This document shows positions 41,943-50,410 of a DNA stretch of 64,000 nucleotides, piece after piece. Position 1 is the first letter of the stretch. Each line of letters begins with the position of its first letter. The stretch covers positions 186,001 through 250,000 of the forward strand of contig JAWSVE010000008.1 of assembly GCA_033852115.1 (NCBI GenBank), read 5' to 3'. Origin of the DNA: JAWSVE01 sp033852115. GTDB lineage: Bacteria > Pseudomonadota > Gammaproteobacteria > Pseudomonadales > Cellvibrionaceae. Under the pieces are notes generated by a model. That model did not search any database. It worked only from the letters and a program-made list of their open reading frames with translations, and was not told the DNA's origin. The translations under genes and the position numbers were made by a program.

Positions 41943-42186
41943 GTGAATCGTTCCCTTCTTACTCGAGACTATTGGCGCCAATTTTCATACTGTATTGTCA
42001 ACCTACGTCAACAATAGCGTAGCGTGCCAATCGACCACAATTTTATCCCATGGGGCGTAAATGTCCCGCAATATTCATGCTCCTTCCTGATTGTGTGGGA
42101 CCAAATTGCCCCACATCCCCCAGGCTTTTTCTCTAAGTAGTTAATTTCTAAAGCGTTATTGTAGTTGGAACACATTTTGTAATGTT
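41943..42186. other. Upstream region of the injection-system locus with palindromes
   Basis: No gene is seen. ATTGGCGCCAAT is a perfect 12-base palindrome at 41971-41982. TATTGT (41993) and ACAATA (42011) form an inverted repeat, and TGTGGG (42094) and CCCACA (42110) form another just before CAGGCTTTTT. These are candidate operators for the locus; no promoter consensus is certain. Confidence 0.4.
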
Positions 42187-42192
42187 GTGATT

Positions 42193-42429
42193 ATGAGCGA
42201 ACGTGATGATGACGATGGAGTAATAGACAACATAGCGCAGGAGATTCTTCGCTACTTAGCCGAATCGCCGCGGTCCTCGGATACGCTCGACGGTATAGCG
42301 CTTTGGTGGTTGCAGAATAATGCTTATCCTCGGTTGGCTATTCAAAAAGCATTGGATTTGCTTGTAAAAGATTTAAAAGTGGTTGCTCGTAAAAACAGTA
42401 ACGGTGATACGTATTATTTTAAAAGCTAA
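42193..42429 (+). CDS. Small winged-helix-like protein heading the injection locus
   Basis: A 78-residue protein with an acidic N-terminus (ERDDDDG) and a helical fold ending in a two-strand wing (KDLKVVARKNSNGDTYYF). It reads like a winged-helix DNA- or protein-binding domain (EILRYLAESPRSSDTLDGIA, NAYPRLAIQKALDLLVKDL). It precedes the sheath gene by about 115 bases. It could regulate the locus or be a minor structural part; neither is proven. ATG 42193 is chosen over GTG 42187. Confidence 0.6.
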   Translation: MSERDDDDGVIDNIAQEILRYLAESPRSSDTLDGIALWWLQNNAYPRLAIQKALDLLVKDLKVVARKNSNGDTYYFKS

Positions 42430-42545
42430 ATGTTTCAGGGATTAAATCTCGAAAGACGAAAATACGTCCTTCGTACTAAATCGCGGGTTTAAAAAAAGAG
42501 TCAGCGCTCAACATAATTCAATCGATTAATTTGCGGGAGGCAAGA

Positions 42546-44126
42546 ATGCCAACATATTTAAGTCCAGGTGTTTATGTAGAGGAGATTTCCAGTGGATCCA
42601 AACCGATCGAAGGCGTATCGACGTCCACTGCGGCTTTTGTTGGTTCTGCCAACAGGGGGCCAGTCGGTGAGCCGGTCTTGGTAGGGAAGTTCGACGATTA
42701 CGTTGAAACATTTGGAAAAATTAGTAGTGAGTCTGACGAGATGGGCTTAGCTCTATTGGCCTTCTATTTAAACGGCGGTAAGTCGGCCTATATCTGTAGG
42801 TTGGCAGGTGCTGGGCATGCGGCGGCTTCCGCAACGTTTGATGGGGATGATGGCGGTGGCGGCGCGGCCGGTGATCTGCTAACAGTGACGGCGACCAGTT
42901 CTGGAACCTGGGCAAATGACTATTACATTACCATTACTAATGCCGATGTCCCTGCAAGAACTTTCGATATGGCAATTGGGAAGCGCGACGCCGATGGTGT
43001 GTTCGACGCCGAAGAAAGTTATACCGGGTTGTCGATGGATGATGCAAGTGACGACTTCGCTGAGTTGCAAGTTAACGATGTGTCTTCGTTGGTAACTATC
43101 TCTATAGCAGCACCAGGTTCAGAATGTGTTCTAGATACCGCTTCTGTGGACGGCGAGGGTAACCCAAGTGGCGAACCTATTACGGGTGATACGCCTGGGA
43201 ATGATGGTGCGGCGCTGGGTGGCACTGACTACACTAGCTTTTATAACGACACACTCAGAAAATATCGTGACGTTAGTATTATTTTATTGCCAGGCCAGCA
43301 ATGGGAGGAAACACCTCCTGCTTCCGGCAACTATAGTAACGCCGCAGTGTCTGCGACACGCGCTTTCTGTGAAACGTACAAGCGTACGGTATTACTCATC
43401 GATCTACCGGAGACCTTGGAGCTAACCTCCAGCGCGGATGTGTCAGCTCTAGGGCTACCAACTTCAACATACACTTCACTTTATTATCCGTGGGTGCAAG
43501 TTGCGAATCCTCTGTATAACGAAACAACCAACCCATTAGCTGATCGCACAGTCGGTGTCCCACCGTCAGCGTTTGCGGCGGGTATGTTTGCCAAAATAGA
43601 TGGTAAGCGTGGTGTTTGGAAGGCGCCTGCAGGTGTCGAAACCAACCTGGCGGGCGTTGCCTCACTGCAATACAACATTGAGGATCTTGAGCAGGATTAC
43701 CTCAATCCCGCCGGCGTAAACTGCATTCGCAAACTCCCTAATTTTGGATCTGTCATTTGGGGCTCGCGAACCTTGGCAACTCGTGCCGATCCAGAGTGGC
43801 GTTATGTACCTGTGCGCCGAACAGCCATCATGATCGAGCAGAGCATTTATCACGGCATTCAATGGGCGGTCTTTGAGCCAAATGACCATCCGCTGTGGGG
43901 GTCTTTGCGAGCGAATATTGGTTCATTTATGAATGGACTATTTAGGTCAGGAGCATTTCAAGGTGCAACCGCGAAAGACGCGTACTTTGTTCGCTGTGGT
44001 TTGGGTGACACCATGACTCAGGGCGACATTGATCGCGGCCAAGTAATCGTTGTTGTTGGTTTTGCACCGCTAAAGCCTGCGGAGTTCGTCATTGTTCGTA
44101 TCCAACAGAAAGTCGGCCAGCAATAA
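42546..44126 (+). CDS. Contractile sheath protein of eCIS
   Basis: A 526-residue phage-tail-sheath-like protein. The N-terminus YLSPGVYVEEISSGSKPIEG and STSTAAFVGSANRGPVGEPV are hallmarks of the family. The middle (about 100-230) is an insertion rich in Gly/Asp/Thr that would face outward, and the C-terminal part has RTAIMIEQSIYHGIQWAVFE and FVIVRIQQKV. It forms the outer contractile cylinder. GGAGG six bases before the ATG at 42546 supports this start. Only one sheath gene is present here; related loci often have two or three. Confidence 0.93.
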   Translation: MPTYLSPGVYVEEISSGSKPIEGVSTSTAAFVGSANRGPVGEPVLVGKFDDYVETFGKISSESDEMGLALLAFYLNGGKSAYICRLAGAGHAAASATFDGDDGGGGAAGDLLTVTATSSGTWANDYYITITNADVPARTFDMAIGKRDADGVFDAEESYTGLSMDDASDDFAELQVNDVSSLVTISIAAPGSECVLDTASVDGEGNPSGEPITGDTPGNDGAALGGTDYTSFYNDTLRKYRDVSIILLPGQQWEETPPASGNYSNAAVSATRAFCETYKRTVLLIDLPETLELTSSADVSALGLPTSTYTSLYYPWVQVANPLYNETTNPLADRTVGVPPSAFAAGMFAKIDGKRGVWKAPAGVETNLAGVASLQYNIEDLEQDYLNPAGVNCIRKLPNFGSVIWGSRTLATRADPEWRYVPVRRTAIMIEQSIYHGIQWAVFEPNDHPLWGSLRANIGSFMNGLFRSGAFQGATAKDAYFVRCGLGDTMTQGDIDRGQVIVVVGFAPLKPAEFVIVRIQQKVGQQ

Positions 44127-44140
44127 ATTCGAGAAAACCA

Positions 44141-44175
44141 GAGTGGGCTGGTGGAGAAAATTTCTCTGCCCGCTC
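44141..44175 (+). other. Hairpin between sheath and tube genes
   Basis: GAGTGGGC (44141) pairs with GCCCGCTC (44168), with one T-G pair. Inside, GAGAAA (44154) pairs with TTTCTC (44161). No T run follows. The stem may stabilise or process mRNA so that sheath and tube are made in matched amounts. Confidence 0.5.
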
Positions 44176-44221
44176 GGCCGAAGCAGCCAATTAAATTTAG
44201 TTTAATGAAAGGAGAGTGCCA

Positions 44222-44731
44222 ATGGCAGCCCCGTTATTTCCCGCAAATGCGCACCGTTATGATCCGTATAGAACTTTTATGTTTCAGGTAGTTATTGATG
44301 GCGCGCCCGTAGCGGGATTGAAAAAAATGAGTGGTTTGAAAAAGACAACGGAAATTGTGAAGTGGCGATCTGCAGGTGACATCGCAAGTGAGCGCATGAT
44401 GGCAGGCGGTACATCCTACGAAAACATCACGTTAGAGCAAGGACTCACTCATGACCCCGTTTTCGAGGATTGGGCAAATCTTGTGAATAATATTCAAGGT
44501 AATGCTGGCATGTCGTTGGTTAACTACCGTAAAGACTTGGTCATTAATGTGTTGAATCTACAAGGCTCGGTGGCCATGTCGTACCGTGTGTTTGGGGCTT
44601 GGGTTTCTGAATACCAAGCGCTTCCGGAATTCGATGCAGGCACAATGAATGCAGTTGGAATACAAACGTTAACCTTGGCTCATAATGGTTGGGAAAGAGA
44701 TACCTCAGTCACCGAGCCAACAGAAAGCTAA
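44222..44731 (+). CDS. Inner tube protein of eCIS
   Basis: A 169-residue protein of the phage T4 gp19-like tube family: DPYRTFMFQVVIDGAPVAGL, MSGLKKTTEIVKWRSAGD and ITLEQGLTHDPVFEDWAN. Hexameric rings of it stack into the rigid tube that the sheath drives into the target. AAAGGAG eight bases before the ATG at 44222 supports the start over GTG 44216. It follows the sheath gene after 95 bases that hold a hairpin. Confidence 0.92.
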   Translation: MAAPLFPANAHRYDPYRTFMFQVVIDGAPVAGLKKMSGLKKTTEIVKWRSAGDIASERMMAGGTSYENITLEQGLTHDPVFEDWANLVNNIQGNAGMSLVNYRKDLVINVLNLQGSVAMSYRVFGAWVSEYQALPEFDAGTMNAVGIQTLTLAHNGWERDTSVTEPTES

Positions 44732-44759
44732 ATAGCGTTTAAGTGAGGACGAATTAACG

Positions 44760-45617
44760 ATGTCACTTGGTGCACAGCCATCTGTCGATCAATCAAGAGC
44801 AAGTGGATCAGTTTTGCCTGGTGGCATCATTATTGACGGTAGTTTGCGAAAAGACTTCTGTTTCAAACCAGTTTTAGGAGAGATGGAGCTTGTTTTTTCA
44901 GATGCGCTAGTGACGTCGAGTTCCTTTCCTTCAATGGTTACATCGGTACTTCAAAATTCGCTTGAGTCCATTGCCGGAGAGTCCCCAACTAGACACTTAG
45001 TGCAGCAGCTATCGGTTGGCGATCGACAGTTTCTTATGCGGCAGCTGGCTGCACATGTCAATGATCAAGAAACATGGGTGTCTGCAAATTGCCGTGCTTG
45101 TGGAGAAACCATGGATTTATCTTTCCGCTATAGCGAGTTGCCGATAAAAGAGGCATCGGAAAATTATCCAGGTTTTACCTATGAGTGCGAATCTGGCCAA
45201 TACGAAATTCGAGCGCCAATTGGAGAAGACCAAGAAGTGCTGGCATCAATAAATGGCGATGGGTTAGAGCTTCTATTAAACCGAGTTATTGAACCTGTAA
45301 ATGGTTCAAAAATACTAGCTCTCAGTAACAATGATTTAGAAGGCATTGAAGCCGCAATTGAAGACGCATCACCCGAAGTGGGAAATCGATTGTTGGCCTA
45401 CTGTCCCCATTGTGAGGTTGAAAATACTGTTGAAGTCGATTTGTATGGATTTCTCAGTGCCAGCAATAGCCAATTGTTAATTGATGTCCATCAAATCGCT
45501 ACGCATTACCACTGGAGTGAAGATGATATTTTGAAGCTGCCGACTCATCGTCGAAAGCAATATTTGGCAATGATAGACCGGTCGAGAGGTATGACCGGTG
45601 GAAAAAATATTCAATAA
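44760..45617 (+). CDS. Baseplate/assembly protein with zinc ribbon
   Basis: A 285-residue protein carrying two Cys pairs: C-R-A-C (in ANCRACGE, about residue 112) and C-P-H-C (in AYCPHCEVE, about 218), which together could hold zinc. The rest is helical. It resembles the gp24/gp26-like baseplate or chaperone proteins that stand after the tube gene in eCIS loci. Placement 28 bases after the tube gene fits a role in tube or baseplate assembly. ATG 44760 is used. Confidence 0.7.
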   Translation: MSLGAQPSVDQSRASGSVLPGGIIIDGSLRKDFCFKPVLGEMELVFSDALVTSSSFPSMVTSVLQNSLESIAGESPTRHLVQQLSVGDRQFLMRQLAAHVNDQETWVSANCRACGETMDLSFRYSELPIKEASENYPGFTYECESGQYEIRAPIGEDQEVLASINGDGLELLLNRVIEPVNGSKILALSNNDLEGIEAAIEDASPEVGNRLLAYCPHCEVENTVEVDLYGFLSASNSQLLIDVHQIATHYHWSEDDILKLPTHRRKQYLAMIDRSRGMTGGKNIQ

Positions 45618-45657
45618 CTCTTATCAAATTAATACGCTAGAAATACTGGAGTTAAGC

Positions 45658-46623
45658 GTGGGATTTTTTTCGCAAGTGATATCAGAAAGTCGACGATCGC
45701 CAAAGTCTGTAGCGAGAGAATCGGCGATGTCTGCGCCGGTTACGAATTCATCGGCGTTGGACAATACTTCAGTACCGAATGAACAAAACCAATCCAGTTT
45801 ACATCAGAAGTCAGACACACTCGCTCCATTACAGCTACCTGCTAGCGAAGCTGAAAGCTTAGGTACATCCTCGGGTGATTTGATGAATGATGATTATTCG
45901 GCCGAGCCAGCTGGCAAAAATTTGTCGGCATCAAAAAAAATATCTGCTAACGAGCTGAATTCTGAAATATCTCCCCACTTAGCACCCACGAAATATACAG
46001 GGGTTCGCCAGCGAGAAGGCTTGTCATCAAAGAGTTTGGCTAAGGTTGAAAATAGAAATCACTCTTCTACCAGTTCGACTAAAAGCTCTGTGTCAGAAGG
46101 TGTTTCGAATCGTTCTGCTAATGTCGCTTCTGAAAGCAATTTATCGGGAAATATGGGAAAACCGGTAAATCTGGGTAGCCCAGGGTTATCAGAAAAAACT
46201 GGCCTAGAAAAAAGTATAAAAAAAGGGCTTTCAAATGCAAAGCATCCTGATGGTCTAGGTACTTACGATGCTGAGGGAGCAGAGCGCAACATCGAGCCTG
46301 ATGTGTTTAAGGGTCAAGCTTCTAAGTCCTCTCATCAAAGTGTTGCTGATGACGCGAATCATGTTAAACAAACATCTAATGATCATGCGATCACAAAAAC
46401 TATCGCCAACGAAGTCGTAAAGGCAACGGCGAGTGTGTCACAACCGTTGCCCGTGCCTCCGGTGTCTTCATCAAAAATTGAAAAGGCTGCATCAAAATCC
46501 TCTCAGGTGCGCATTGGCCAGGTTAATGTTGTCGTCGAAAGCGCGTCACTTGAAAAGACGGCTAAAGCAGACCGCAATAAGCACTACCAACTCGATAGTC
46601 GCCTCTTTTTGAGGGGGCTTTAG
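45658..46623 (+). CDS. Ser-rich disordered protein of eCIS locus
   Basis: A 321-residue protein dominated by Ser, Lys, Ala and Asn with no clear fold except a short N-terminal segment VGFFSQVISESRRSPKS and a C-terminal strand-like segment (SQVRIGQVNVVVESASLE). GTG 45658 with GGAG six bases upstream is used; the open frame also has GTG 45598 overlapping the previous gene by 20 bases. It stands where some eCIS loci carry proteins of unknown role. It could be a linker or a variable-length structural part; a tape-measure role is conceivable but its sequence does not look like one. Confidence 0.5.
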   Translation: MGFFSQVISESRRSPKSVARESAMSAPVTNSSALDNTSVPNEQNQSSLHQKSDTLAPLQLPASEAESLGTSSGDLMNDDYSAEPAGKNLSASKKISANELNSEISPHLAPTKYTGVRQREGLSSKSLAKVENRNHSSTSSTKSSVSEGVSNRSANVASESNLSGNMGKPVNLGSPGLSEKTGLEKSIKKGLSNAKHPDGLGTYDAEGAERNIEPDVFKGQASKSSHQSVADDANHVKQTSNDHAITKTIANEVVKATASVSQPLPVPPVSSSKIEKAASKSSQVRIGQVNVVVESASLEKTAKADRNKHYQLDSRLFLRGL

Positions 46624-46625
46624 TC

Positions 46626-47669
46626 ATGCCATTACCGCTTTCTTCTATTTCAGTTATGTGCAACTCGGTGAGCGATTTTCTTCGCACGAGCTTGAATGCA
46701 GCGAGCAACAATATTGACATTACTGTGGGTGCGCCTGCGGAAGTGCCAGACAGTACTGACGAGCATCGCGTCAATTTGTTTTTTTACCGTTTTGAACCGA
46801 GTAGCTTTCAAGCAGGTGCTTATCCAGATGACCCGTGGCGAGTGCGAATGTTTTGCATGGTTACTATTTTTGGCATAGTCGAAGACAGTATATCTGCTGG
46901 TGAAAATGAGCTCCGTTTGATTGGTGAAATTATGCGGGTATTTAGACATCAGCCGATCTCAGATGAAGTTGCTGTCAACGGCGACGTAGTACGTTTGCAA
47001 ACAATTTTCAGTCCTGCGACGGATGAGCAAATCAATCAAGTTTGGTCTACGCAGGGTGACACTACGTATCGACCATCACTTATCTACGAGATGGCGTTGG
47101 CACCAGTAATGCCAACAGAGCTTCGTCCTCAGCCTCCGTTGGTAGGAGCATTTGGTGCGGAAACTCGTGCAATACAAGCTGCACGCTACGAAGGTTTTGC
47201 GGGCGTAGAACATCAACCGGTAGTGCCAGCGCAATATGTCAATGTCGCCAATCCATTGTGGCAGCCGCTTATTTGTTGGGTGTATAACAATCGCTGTCAA
47301 CATACGTTGTCTCTCGATGTGGACGACCCTGGATTTGTTTCCTTCGTACCGCAAATTTGGTTAGCAGGTGATCCGAGTGAAAGTGTTGAGCTATTTTGGG
47401 AGGCTTGGGATAGTAGCGGTTGGTCCGAAATAACACCATCAGTTAGCGAAAACCCAATCGGAACCGAAATCGACCCAGAGAATATTCCTGCATCTTCTCC
47501 AGGCGTATTTCCAATTGATCTTGCTTTGCCGATCTCATTAGCGCCGGGTGAGACCGCCGCGCAGGTTCTGCTTTATGCACAACGCTCAGTCGTCACCTCA
47601 GCAGGTGCTGATCCTATTCTGGTGAAAAGTAATCCTTTGCTTATCAGTTTATACAGGGTTTTACCATGA
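46626..47669 (+). CDS. Tail terminator/cap protein (DUF4255, Pvc16-like)
   Basis: A 347-residue protein whose N-terminal half (about 1-175) matches DUF4255, the Pvc16-like cap that ends the tube and sheath (VNLFFYRFEPSSFQAGAYPD, LRLIGEIMRVFRHQPIS). The C-terminal half (about 200-345) is beta-rich and may be an Ig-like extension. It lies two bases after the Ser-rich gene and overlaps the ATPase gene by four bases (ATGA). Confidence 0.88.
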   Translation: MPLPLSSISVMCNSVSDFLRTSLNAASNNIDITVGAPAEVPDSTDEHRVNLFFYRFEPSSFQAGAYPDDPWRVRMFCMVTIFGIVEDSISAGENELRLIGEIMRVFRHQPISDEVAVNGDVVRLQTIFSPATDEQINQVWSTQGDTTYRPSLIYEMALAPVMPTELRPQPPLVGAFGAETRAIQAARYEGFAGVEHQPVVPAQYVNVANPLWQPLICWVYNNRCQHTLSLDVDDPGFVSFVPQIWLAGDPSESVELFWEAWDSSGWSEITPSVSENPIGTEIDPENIPASSPGVFPIDLALPISLAPGETAAQVLLYAQRSVVTSAGADPILVKSNPLLISLYRVLP

Positions 47670-49060
47670 ATGATCTAGCAGAAGCATTGTATGTGCCGGC
47701 GTTAGATAGTGAGTGGGACCGTGTGGAGCTGCTAGCTAGATGTTTGTTGATGTCGAGAGCCGGTGTAAAACCTGATGATGGAACGATAGCTACGCTAAAA
47801 GAGCTTCAACACCAAGTTGAAGCCCTTCGCACTAGCCACCCAAACCCGTGGCAAAAACTACCCGTCGAGAATTTGTCTCCGTTGGCTATGGATGTCCTTG
47901 CGGTTATTTATGCCGTTGAGGCTCAGCCGCGTGTTGGCTTGTTGTTACAAGATTTAAACAATACGTCTCAACCATTCCCAACGTTAGCCTTAGTGCAGGT
48001 GTTGTTAGCGCTCGATAATCATGAATCCAAGCATTTATACCAGCTTGCGGGTGAGCATGGCGAACTACAACAGCGTGGCCTTATTCAACCAGTGAGCCAA
48101 CAAAGTGATCAGGCTCAGGAGGCAGGCAGCCATGCGTTTACGTGTATTCGCGCAAATCGATTTTGGTTGGGGACGTTATTGGATTGGCCATTAGCGGAAA
48201 TAACCCCGCCGGGAAGCTTTCGAGTTAAACAACAAGCGTGCTGGGACGATCTCGTGTTACCACAAGACCGCATTAGCATGCTGCATGAATACATGATGTG
48301 GTTAAGGCACAAACACACCGTAGTTGATCAATGGGGTGGTCGCAAAGTGGGTGGTCCTGTCGCACTTTTTAGTGGGCCATCAGGAACCGGTAAAACGTTT
48401 GCTGCGAGTGTTATTGCAGGTGAACTGGGCTGGCCATTATATCGAGTCGACCTTGCTCGACTCGTATCAAAATACATTGGTGAAACGGAAAAAAATATAG
48501 GTCGCTTGTTTGATTCCGCTCATGGCAAGCAATTAGTGTTGCAGTTTGATGAGGTGGATGCGCTTATGAGTAAGCGCGGAGAAGTAAAAGAAGCTCGTGA
48601 CCGCTACGCTAATATGGAAGTTAGTTACTTACTGTCCCGTATAGAAGAGCATGATGGCCCTTGCATTTTAACAACTAATTTACGTTCCCATATCGACAAA
48701 GCATTTATCCGACGTTTTCAAGCTGTGGTCGAATTTCCGAGACCTAACGAGGCTGCGCGTGCTTTGTTGTGGCGGCGAATGTTGCCACCGCAGGCACCGA
48801 TTTCTAAGAATGTTGACTTTGAAATGCTGGCGCGATCAGTCAGTTTAACCGGGGGCAACATTCGTAATGCTGCATTACACGCTGCCTATCTTGCCGCAGA
48901 GCAAGGTTTTAAAGGGGGGGGAACTGAAATAAATCTTGAGCACATCGCGATTGGTGTATGGCGAGAGTTGACTAAAGATAAAGCGCAAATTCCTACATCA
49001 GATTTGGGCGTGCTTGTCGAATACCTACCTGAAAACATTGTTGACCAGGGGGCAAGATGA
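47666..49060 (+). CDS. AAA+ ATPase of eCIS (Pvc15-like)
   Basis: A 464-residue AAA+ ATPase typical of eCIS loci. The N-terminal part (about 1-215) is helical. The AAA core has Walker A FSGPSGTGKTFA (about 236-247), Walker B VLQFDEVDAL and the sensor/Arg-finger region LTTNLRSHIDKAFIRRFQ. Pvc15-like ATPases are thought to load cargo or remodel particles. It overlaps its neighbours by four bases on both sides, so the genes are tightly coupled. Confidence 0.92.
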   Translation: MNDLAEALYVPALDSEWDRVELLARCLLMSRAGVKPDDGTIATLKELQHQVEALRTSHPNPWQKLPVENLSPLAMDVLAVIYAVEAQPRVGLLLQDLNNTSQPFPTLALVQVLLALDNHESKHLYQLAGEHGELQQRGLIQPVSQQSDQAQEAGSHAFTCIRANRFWLGTLLDWPLAEITPPGSFRVKQQACWDDLVLPQDRISMLHEYMMWLRHKHTVVDQWGGRKVGGPVALFSGPSGTGKTFAASVIAGELGWPLYRVDLARLVSKYIGETEKNIGRLFDSAHGKQLVLQFDEVDALMSKRGEVKEARDRYANMEVSYLLSRIEEHDGPCILTTNLRSHIDKAFIRRFQAVVEFPRPNEAARALLWRRMLPPQAPISKNVDFEMLARSVSLTGGNIRNAALHAAYLAAEQGFKGGGTEINLEHIAIGVWRELTKDKAQIPTSDLGVLVEYLPENIVDQGAR

Positions 49061-49416
49061 TGTCGCGAGTCGACCGTAATGACACAGAGATCCCGACAGA
49101 GCTACTGATCGACAGTTTAAACATTCGTTTACCGAAGGGGTATGAAAAAAGAGCGAATAGTATCGCTAGGTATGTGGCAAAGCACCTGAGTGGTTCAGGG
49201 CTACAAGATATTTCAAGTCTCCACCTCGAGTCCCTGACTATTCCAAAGTTGCAGATAACGGATGGTGAATCTAACAGTGTTATTGCTCGACGGGTAGCGA
49301 GGGCAGTTGAATCGCAGATAGTGTCGGCGTCAGAAAATAGCGCTATGCATACCCGTGGTGGCGAGCAGCAGATTAAGAATAACAATCAACACAATAATCA
49401 GTCGGGGAGTGCATAA
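49057..49416 (+). CDS. Small unknown eCIS-locus protein
   Basis: A 119-residue basic protein with an amphipathic helical middle (LPKGYEKRANSIARYVAKHL) and a disordered Gln/Asn-rich C-terminus (GEQQIKNNNQHNNQSGS). I do not recognise the family. It overlaps the ATPase gene by four bases, and the next gene starts two bases after its stop, so it belongs to the same transcript. Confidence 0.65.
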   Translation: MMSRVDRNDTEIPTELLIDSLNIRLPKGYEKRANSIARYVAKHLSGSGLQDISSLHLESLTIPKLQITDGESNSVIARRVARAVESQIVSASENSAMHTRGGEQQIKNNNQHNNQSGSA

Positions 49417-49417
49417 A

Positions 49418-50074
49418 ATGCTAGTTAATCTAACCCGAGGAATATTGTTGGAATATGGGTTGTCATTGCCGCCACTCATTTTGCAGTTTGATTTTAATCC
49501 GCAAACTCTCTCACGAACGCGATCTATCAATATTACGACTGGAAATGCACCCGGTACGCGTGGCGGCTACGACTTCGCGCTACCAACAGAAACATCCCGT
49601 GTCGCACAAGGCGTTAGTGTTGAGCCTGAATCATTCAGCATCGATATTCTTTTAGATAAGTCCGACGTGATGGGCGATCCAAGTTTGCCGGGGCATGCCA
49701 TTGCAAAGCAGTTTGGTATTGAGCCGGAGTTGGACACGCTACGCAGCATGGTTGAACCCAAAACTCAGGGGCCTGGCGGTATGCAAGTGCTCAGTGGATT
49801 GGGGTTAGGAGGGAGCCGAGCCTTTCAGCGAGATGAACACCCCTCTGTACTCTTGTTTATTTGGGGGACACACATTCTTCCGGTTTTCTTAACCAGCGTT
49901 CAGGTCGAAGAAGTCTCACATATGCCGTCGCTCATCCCATACCGAGCGAATGTCAGCCTCAGCATGCAAATTATCGAAGGGAATAACCCGTTCTATCAAG
50001 TGGAAAAAGTAAGGCAAATGGTTGGTGCAGCGTTAAATCTGGCGCAAGGTGTGTCGGCGACGTTTAGTAGCTAA
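49418..50074 (+). CDS. eCIS tube-adaptor protein (CIS tube/Pvc7 N-part type)
   Basis: A 218-residue protein resembling the contractile-injection-system tube protein family that links tube and baseplate hub. Visible segments include LQFDFNPQTLSRTRS, ESFSIDILLDKSDVMGDPSL and VLLFIWGTHILPVFLTSVQV. ATG 49418 with GGGGAG ten bases upstream is preferred to a longer frame from 49355 that overlaps the previous gene. The LysM gene that follows is its usual partner. Confidence 0.8.
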   Translation: MLVNLTRGILLEYGLSLPPLILQFDFNPQTLSRTRSINITTGNAPGTRGGYDFALPTETSRVAQGVSVEPESFSIDILLDKSDVMGDPSLPGHAIAKQFGIEPELDTLRSMVEPKTQGPGGMQVLSGLGLGGSRAFQRDEHPSVLLFIWGTHILPVFLTSVQVEEVSHMPSLIPYRANVSLSMQIIEGNNPFYQVEKVRQMVGAALNLAQGVSATFSS

Positions 50075-50117
50075 TTTAATATGTTTAATCACTTTAACTA
50101 AGGCTTAGCCCGCAAAT

Positions 50118-50408
50118 ATGCTGACTAAAAAATCTCGCTATAGAAACGCCAAAAAGTTTTCAGAGGACACTCAAGGAAACTCCATATTCCCTGGTGTTCG
50201 CGCTCGCAGGATTGGGCCTGCGACCGGTGTTATTGAACATGAGATTGCGGCAGGTGATCGGCTCGATATCTTGGCACGCCATTATTACAACGATGATAGG
50301 TTGTGGTGGCGAATTGTCGACGCCAACCCACAAATACACTTTGCGCAACACCTTCTTGATGATTCGATGGCTGGTAGCGTCATACTGATACCTAAGGTCA
50401 AAGAGTAA
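50118..50408 (+). CDS. LysM-domain baseplate protein
   Basis: A 96-residue basic protein with a C-terminal LysM-like domain (about residues 40-93: IAAGDRLDILARHYYNDDRL, GSVILIPK). In eCIS and phage baseplates this is the gp53-like component that may bind peptidoglycan or lock the hub. It lies 43 bases after the tube-adaptor gene and two before the gp27-like gene. Confidence 0.85.
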   Translation: MLTKKSRYRNAKKFSEDTQGNSIFPGVRARRIGPATGVIEHEIAAGDRLDILARHYYNDDRLWWRIVDANPQIHFAQHLLDDSMAGSVILIPKVKE

Positions 50409-50410
50409 CG

